Of a DNA stretch of 64,000 nucleotides, positions 59,353 to 64,000 are shown piece by piece. A program made the position numbers and the translations under genes. The stretch lies in contig JAPHEF010000003.1 of assembly GCA_029259535.1 (NCBI GenBank), positions 1 through 64,000 of the forward strand, written 5' to 3'. The notes beneath the pieces are model-generated. The model did not search any database. It was given only the letters and a program-made list of their open reading frames with translations, and was not told the origin of the DNA. Position 1 is the first letter of the stretch. Every line of letters starts with the position of its first letter. The DNA comes from Alkanophaga liquidiphilum (GTDB lineage Archaea > Halobacteriota > Syntropharchaeia > Alkanophagales > B39-G2).

Positions 59353-60612
59353 TTACATGTTCCGTTTTTTCCTCGTAGCAAGTTCCTTGATAGCATCATA
59401 CGTCTGGAATTCAGGAGCAAGAGCATCATAAACCGGATATTTTCCGAAAGCGAGCTTTTTGGCGCTCTTTCCAATGAGTCCATGAACCGGATACACGAAT
59501 ATCATTCCCTGCTCCCGGAAGAGCGTATCAAGCTCCCTAAGCAGCTCCTGCTGCTCCTCCCTGCTTAAGTCCTGGCTGAATACGTATAACGGCAGCGTCT
59601 CCATCCCAAAATCCATAAATACGAACATCGGTCTGTCTTTAAGCTCAGATATGCGATTCCATTTCTCCACATCTAGCTCTTTCTTAGCAATTTCCTCCGG
59701 GCTTGGGGATATGGTGACAAAATCCAAATCTGGCGGCGAATACGGGAATGCCGGGTATGCAAACCATGAGCCAACATAGATGTATTTCTCTTTTGAGCGC
59801 CCGTAACGATGGATTTCGTCCACGATTTTACATATGGCGTCCCAGGCGTCCCGGACTGCTGGGTGGTGGGAATCGCCGGTGAGATTTCTGAGGACAAACG
59901 CCTGCTTGAACAGAGAATCAATCCAGATAGCATCAACACCACAATCTATTTGTTTCTTTGCCCAATTTACGAAAAGCTCTTGGAATTTGGCGTTCGTAAT
60001 ATCTGGGAAATATGCGTCCGCAGTCCGCCAGTCATACTCCTTTTCGGGGTCCACCCACTCAAAGTCCCGTGCAAGCCTTTCTTGAAGCTCCTCTTTGGAG
60101 GTATTCGTGATGCCCCATTTCGCAGGGTCCAATGCCATCTTCCAAGTCTCCTCTCTATCAAATGTCTGACCAGTTATTGGGTCTCGCTCTCGGGCGTTAA
60201 GCCTTTGCGCCGGTATCGCTCCGCAAAATATGACTCCCGGCACTTCTCCCTTAATCTTCGCCACCGCATCCCTCAACTGCTTATAAGTATAACCACGCCT
60301 CGCATATTCTTCTATTTCTGCCTTCGTGAAGAAGCCCGGCAGCTCTTCCGAGGACTCGGGGCACGGATTCCACCGCCACCAGCCCCTGAATACGAAGTCC
60401 GCACGCAAATCCTTCAACATGCGAGCCACATCGTCCACACTCCGATTGAAATAATAAGTGCCATCCGTCACCCTCTCGTAAAGGACTGCAACTTGAACCT
60501 CAGAGAGCTTTTTTTCCACCTTTGTTCTCGGAATCCAGTAAAAATTCAAGAAATCCAAAACTAACAACACCCAAATCACTACCACAACCACTACCCAAAT
60601 TCTCCTGCCCAT
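59353..60612 (-). CDS. Membrane-anchored TIM-barrel-like (glycosidase-like) protein
   Basis: The 419-residue protein has one N-terminal transmembrane anchor (VWVVVVVVIWVLLVLDFL-like stretch, residues about 5-25) followed by a large outside domain. Acid-rich pieces such as RADFVFRGWWRWNP, CGVDAIWIDSLFKQ and DRPMFVFMDFGMET lie at beta-strand ends, as in glycoside-hydrolase TIM barrels, and the two acidic residues (Asp in WIDS and in FMDF) could be catalytic. I cannot assign a GH family. It sits 2 bp after the GT39-like gene stop, so it is co-transcribed. Confidence 0.55.
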   Translation of the reverse strand: MGRRIWVVVVVVIWVLLVLDFLNFYWIPRTKVEKKLSEVQVAVLYERVTDGTYYFNRSVDDVARMLKDLRADFVFRGWWRWNPCPESSEELPGFFTKAEIEEYARRGYTYKQLRDAVAKIKGEVPGVIFCGAIPAQRLNARERDPITGQTFDREETWKMALDPAKWGITNTSKEELQERLARDFEWVDPEKEYDWRTADAYFPDITNAKFQELFVNWAKKQIDCGVDAIWIDSLFKQAFVLRNLTGDSHHPAVRDAWDAICKIVDEIHRYGRSKEKYIYVGSWFAYPAFPYSPPDLDFVTISPSPEEIAKKELDVEKWNRISELKDRPMFVFMDFGMETLPLYVFSQDLSREEQQELLRELDTLFREQGMIFVYPVHGLIGKSAKKLAFGKYPVYDALAPEFQTYDAIKELATRKKRNM

Positions 60613-60614
60613 CG

Positions 60615-62651
60615 TCAGCCCCTAATTAAATACACATAATCCGTGCATGAATCCACTTTTTTATACGTGCCATCCTCACATTCTGCATAAAGCTCGACGG
60701 TTATGGGAAGTTTCCCCTCATATTTTCTAAATGGAACTACTTCGAGCTTGAGGGTATATGTGCTATTCTCATCAATAGAGAATCGCCATTCTTTAGGTAT
60801 ATATATTAAGGATACAAACGATTGATTTACAAACATTGTGAATTTGTCAAAGTGCAATACCACTATGAAGTTCGTAGCATCCCCTAAATTCTTCACGTGC
60901 ACAAGCACTGTGTATGCATGCCCAACTTTCATCACCGCCGGCACGCTCCTCTTAAATATGTCCTCAGAAATTCGTGCTCTCTTGCCCATAAGTGTCACTT
61001 CCTTGCCCACGCCTTCGTCTTCCTTCTTTATACCTTCCAACTCTTCTACGGTGTCTTTCCTTTTCAGAATAATATAATGTTGTGGGTATGCATACGAACA
61101 AAGAATTACTCTATAATCCTTGAGCACTTCTCTTTTAACGTCGCTAAAATAATGCTTATAAAAGACCTCATCCATGATAATGTAATCAGGCTTCAGCTGA
61201 TTTAATTTTTTCAAGTTGACGGATGCCACTTCGCCTGAATACTCGCTCGCAGGCTTGAAAAGGTATACAGCCGTCGCATTGAAATCGCTGAGGGATAACT
61301 GGTAATCCACAAATTCGGTCAGGTAGTGCATGACACCAATGGTTACTTGTTCGTCCACGATGCCGTCTGCGACAGCATCCCTCTTTATGTGCTCTAAGGC
61401 ATCCTTAACCCATGGGTGATAATCACCAGTATCCCAATAATAAGAAGTGACTGTGGTCACCATGGAAAGCGAGAGCACGACCACAGCGAGCGGGACAACT
61501 ATGACTCTAAGCTCTTTTTTACGCTCAACAATAATATGCGAGAACATAACATAAAAGGGAGGGAGCAAGCTCAGTAAGTAGTGGCTCATGTTGCCGCTTA
61601 CGGTAATGGCAAACGACAATACCGCGATTAGTATCACAAAAAAGCTACTTTCCTTCTCTCCCCTCATGAACGCAGGCAGATGGTAAAAAAGTGCTATCAA
61701 TATAAGAAGTGTCGTGGAAACCACAAAGACTGAAGGCAAAGGGGGCGGTAAAACATCTGAGCCCCATGCAAACACCTCCAGCCCCCGCTTCCAACTCCGA
61801 TATAGCAACTCGTCAAGTGGAAACTCGCACGGGCGTTGTCCTATCCTTTTAGTCTCAAACTTCTCGACGGCATAGAATTTGAACCCGTGAAACCCCACCC
61901 CCGTGTAGATTAAGCAGACGAGAAGGGGCAAGAAGAAAAGGAACGTAAAAAGTAACATCAGGAGTATGCGTCTGTCCCGCAGGACGCCGAGGCGGAAACG
62001 GTTAACCCAGAGCACATACGCAAAAATTGTAGGTAGCAAAAAAAGCGCTAGGTACTTCACGTCGAGCGCCAGCCCCAGCATCGCCCCTGCTACGCACGCA
62101 TAAATCCCGCTCTTCGTGTCGTCCGGACGCTGACTCAGCCAGAAGAAATATAAAAAGGCGATGATGAAAAACAGCATCGGGACATCAAGCATGAACACTC
62201 TGCTATACAAGCAGTGATATGCTGAGAAGCACAAGAAAATACCAGAAAGCAATCCCACTTGTCTATCATACATCGCCTTCCCCAAAAAATACATAAACGG
62301 GATGCTCAAGCTCCCAAAAATCACTGAAATCATCCTGATCGTGCTTAGGTCCCCATTAAAGAGAACCGTGACCGTGGCGGCGATGTATGAAACTGTTGGT
62401 GGAGAATAATCGAAAACGTCCGCCCTCGGAACAAACCCGCTCACTAAGATCTTATTCATGTCCGCCCAATATAACCACTCATCCACGTACATGTTGACTT
62501 TTGATACGCCCACCCCTCGTATTAGAAACCCGATTAGGAAAAGAGTGCTTGCTATTAAGACGTCCTCCCGCTTTACGTCCCTCACTTCGTGCTCCTCATT
62601 GCGACACCTCACGCTCATGGCAGAGGAAACCTCATTCATTTGTAATCTCAT
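60615..62651 (-). CDS. GT39-like membrane glycosyltransferase
   Basis: The 678-residue protein has about 12 transmembrane helices, an acidic first-loop motif NMYVDEWLYWADM (Asp-Glu, as in PMT/ArnT transferases) and a C-terminal outside domain of about 200 residues (YTVLVHVKNLGDATNFIVVL and onwards) with a beta-sandwich feel. It should use a polyprenyl-phosphate sugar donor to glycosylate a lipid or protein outside the cell. It overlaps the UbiA gene by 20 bases and belongs to the minus-strand operon. Confidence 0.75.
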   Translation of the reverse strand: MRLQMNEVSSAMSVRCRNEEHEVRDVKREDVLIASTLFLIGFLIRGVGVSKVNMYVDEWLYWADMNKILVSGFVPRADVFDYSPPTVSYIAATVTVLFNGDLSTIRMISVIFGSLSIPFMYFLGKAMYDRQVGLLSGIFLCFSAYHCLYSRVFMLDVPMLFFIIAFLYFFWLSQRPDDTKSGIYACVAGAMLGLALDVKYLALFLLPTIFAYVLWVNRFRLGVLRDRRILLMLLFTFLFFLPLLVCLIYTGVGFHGFKFYAVEKFETKRIGQRPCEFPLDELLYRSWKRGLEVFAWGSDVLPPPLPSVFVVSTTLLILIALFYHLPAFMRGEKESSFFVILIAVLSFAITVSGNMSHYLLSLLPPFYVMFSHIIVERKKELRVIVVPLAVVVLSLSMVTTVTSYYWDTGDYHPWVKDALEHIKRDAVADGIVDEQVTIGVMHYLTEFVDYQLSLSDFNATAVYLFKPASEYSGEVASVNLKKLNQLKPDYIIMDEVFYKHYFSDVKREVLKDYRVILCSYAYPQHYIILKRKDTVEELEGIKKEDEGVGKEVTLMGKRARISEDIFKRSVPAVMKVGHAYTVLVHVKNLGDATNFIVVLHFDKFTMFVNQSFVSLIYIPKEWRFSIDENSTYTLKLEVVPFRKYEGKLPITVELYAECEDGTYKKVDSCTDYVYLIRG

Positions 62652-63633
62652 CGTGTAACAGCGCCCGCTCCTTAAGAAATCTGAGCCTGTGTTCGACTAC
62701 ATAATACTGCGAGCCCAGAACCAGCGGCAGGAGGATGACGCTCTCAAGAGCCTTGAAGCAGAGGACAAATGCTAAAAACAGGGGCAGCACGTTGTTAACC
62801 ATCCGGAAGGCGCATGACAGGTGCAAGGGGAAGACCTTTTCTTCCATCCGCCATTCTCCACGCCGCACGAGGAAGGCGACATAGCCATATACAAACGCCG
62901 TCAAGACGACAACCACGCCCGCAAGCGGGACACGTATGCACATGAGCACGCTAAGGGCGAAAAGAGCGCCGGAGGTGGTCGGCGCTATGAACTTTCGGAA
63001 CAGAGCGACTGCCCGCTCCTTGCCAATACGAGTCACGAACGATTGACACCCCGTCTCCACGTCATGCTCGTAATCGTATATTTGGTGCGCGACGATCTCA
63101 GCGACGCCCATGAGAAAAGCGGCGGCTAAGAGCATAAAAGCATCCAAGCCGAAAACGTGAAAGAAGGCAACGACCGTGAGGGCAGGCAGCATCTTCTCAA
63201 TCAGCCCGTTCACCATGATACCGCACAGCCCCCACTCCTTGAGCCTTGCAGGCGGCGCCGAATACAACGTCGCGAGAGAGTATGCGGCTATATAAACCGC
63301 AGCGTAAGACGATTCTCGCAGATACAACAAGTGCAGCCCACTCACTGCGACGACGAGGATGATTATCGAAGCAAAAGCTGCCCTCGAAAGCTCATGGACT
63401 GCTCGCCTCTTCCCGGCGGCGATGTCGAAAGGCATGTCGAAGAAATCATTTATCAGGAAGCCGTACATGAAGTAGAAGCCAAGAGATGTGAGGAGGAACA
63501 GGGTCTTGAGTGGCTCGCCGCCGACGAGGAGGAGGAAGTAGAGCGCCGCAAATAAGCATATGTGCATGTCATAGCTTCCCCACACCTTCCAACCACGGTA
63601 GCCAAGAAGTTTCCGTAGTAGCTCACCACTCAC
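62632..63633 (-). CDS. UbiA-family prenyltransferase
   Basis: Eight or nine transmembrane helices surround two Asp-rich motifs: NDFFDMPFDIAAGKRR and YDYEHDVETG, which bind Mg-prenyl diphosphate. UbiA enzymes attach prenyl chains to small acceptors. Given the neighbours (flippase, glycosyltransferase, radical SAM), it may prenylate a sugar or phosphate to make a lipid carrier, but digeranylgeranylglyceryl phosphate synthase is an alternative. The start GTG overlaps the radical-SAM stop (GTGA). Confidence 0.8.
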   Translation of the reverse strand: MSGELLRKLLGYRGWKVWGSYDMHICLFAALYFLLLVGGEPLKTLFLLTSLGFYFMYGFLINDFFDMPFDIAAGKRRAVHELSRAAFASIIILVVAVSGLHLLYLRESSYAAVYIAAYSLATLYSAPPARLKEWGLCGIMVNGLIEKMLPALTVVAFFHVFGLDAFMLLAAAFLMGVAEIVAHQIYDYEHDVETGCQSFVTRIGKERAVALFRKFIAPTTSGALFALSVLMCIRVPLAGVVVVLTAFVYGYVAFLVRRGEWRMEEKVFPLHLSCAFRMVNNVLPLFLAFVLCFKALESVILLPLVLGSQYYVVEHRLRFLKERALLHDEITNE

Positions 63634-64000
63634 GAAAACTCCCCCAATGATCGGTAGAAATAGCGGAGGTCACTGACGTATTTCAGTGGTTCCCGCACCG
63701 CATACTTCAGCGAGCACCGGAGACTCGGCTCGATAAAGCAGTTCATCCAACACTTTGGACATTTCCCCCTTTTTATATTATCCCTCACCGCCTTAAACCT
63801 CTCCGAGCGCCAGATTTTTTCAAAGCGCTCGTTCTTAACGCTTCCGACCGGCGGGACGAAGGCGCAGGGGTAGACCATGCCCTCCCAACTCACGTTGCAC
63901 GAGAAGAAGCCTGCAAAACAATCAATCTTGAGCGTTTCAGCATCTTCGAAGAAGTGACTTATGCCGCGGATGTAAGCTTTACTGTTTATATAAATGCCGT
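63630..64000 (-). CDS. Radical-SAM enzyme, C-terminal SPASM part (cut by window edge)
   Basis: Reading leftwards from the right edge, the frame is open throughout. It holds a SPASM-like cluster domain: CFAGFFSCNVSWEGMVYPC, GSVKNERFEKIWRSERFK and CPKCWMNCF, with at least six Cys for auxiliary 4Fe-4S clusters, and ends in a helical tail. The radical-SAM core with CxxxCxxC would lie beyond 64000. In surface-polymer operons these enzymes often modify sugars or peptides. The substrate is unknown. Its stop overlaps the UbiA start. Confidence 0.75.
   Translation of the reverse strand, partial: GIYINSKAYIRGISHFFEDAETLKIDCFAGFFSCNVSWEGMVYPCAFVPPVGSVKNERFEKIWRSERFKAVRDNIKRGKCPKCWMNCFIEPSLRCSLKYAVREPLKYVSDLRYFYRSLGEFS

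Overview
This window looks like a chromosomal contig from a euryarchaeon of the methanogen/anaerobic alkane-oxidiser kind, probably a metagenome assembly because there is a 306-base run of N at 39013-39318. The archaeal signature genes are sn-glycerol-1-phosphate dehydrogenase, type 2 isopentenyl-diphosphate isomerase, F420-dependent methylene-tetrahydromethanopterin dehydrogenase (mtd), ribosomal protein S6e, Sec61-beta, archaeal-type prolyl-tRNA synthetase, archaetidylserine decarboxylase and UPF0179/UPF0058 proteins. The C1 enzyme Mtd and the tungsten aldehyde oxidoreductase fit a strict anaerobe. The exact lineage cannot be fixed from this window alone.

Layout. 0-5.3 kb is a scarred region: a frameshifted TnpB element, a TlyA-like RNA methyltransferase, a decayed IS6-like element with 20-bp terminal inverted repeats, an HhH-GPD-like protein, a decayed ORF and a membrane-anchored metzincin protease. 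5.3-17.5 kb is mostly core archaeal metabolism: Fe-S/QueG-like protein, lipid genes (G1P dehydrogenase, IDI-2, a divergent cis-prenyltransferase, archaetidylserine decarboxylase), mtd, proS, hemD and rps6e. 17.5-20.7 kb holds a tRNA-like sequence, a V4R-like protein, a second, intact TnpB element with matching end hairpins, and a methyltransferase. 20.8-25.1 kb carries thiolase, RtcB and an ACT protein with homoserine dehydrogenase.

The most striking metabolic block is 25.2-35.0 kb, nine minus-strand genes with mostly 9-15 nt spacing: an aldehyde:ferredoxin oxidoreductase, its polyferredoxin, two unrecognised proteins, a VAO/PCMH/GlcD-type flavoprotein, a CCG-domain Fe-S protein and three PaaK-family adenylate-forming enzymes, only one of which keeps a recognisable phosphate loop. 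Read as a pathway it would take an alcohol, hydroxy or alkyl side chain through an aldehyde to an acid and then to a CoA thioester. Divergent to it is mutS.

37.9-43.3 kb contains a pentapeptide-repeat/ion-channel fusion (interrupted by the N gap), a dual-specificity-type phosphatase, sufBD-sufC and an MthK-like potassium channel. 43.3-51.7 kb is an AT-rich, clearly foreign defence island: a ten-ORF, overlapping-gene type I restriction-modification operon with an MNT/HEPN toxin-antitoxin pair, a 309-residue unknown, a shortened DUF4258-like ORF with DUF2283, and a BrxL-like fragment inserted among hsdM, hsdS and hsdR.

51.7-55.0 kb returns to core genes (Sec61-beta, moaC, cupin, Mut7-C, endonuclease V, nadA). 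55.0-64.0 kb is a cell-surface or lipid-linked glycan block: a squalene-cyclase-fold protein, a flippase, an alkaline-phosphatase-superfamily enzyme, a membrane-anchored TIM-barrel-like protein, a GT39-type glycosyltransferase, a UbiA prenyltransferase and the end of a radical-SAM/SPASM gene cut by the window edge. I saw no CRISPR array, no rRNA gene and no confident tRNA.
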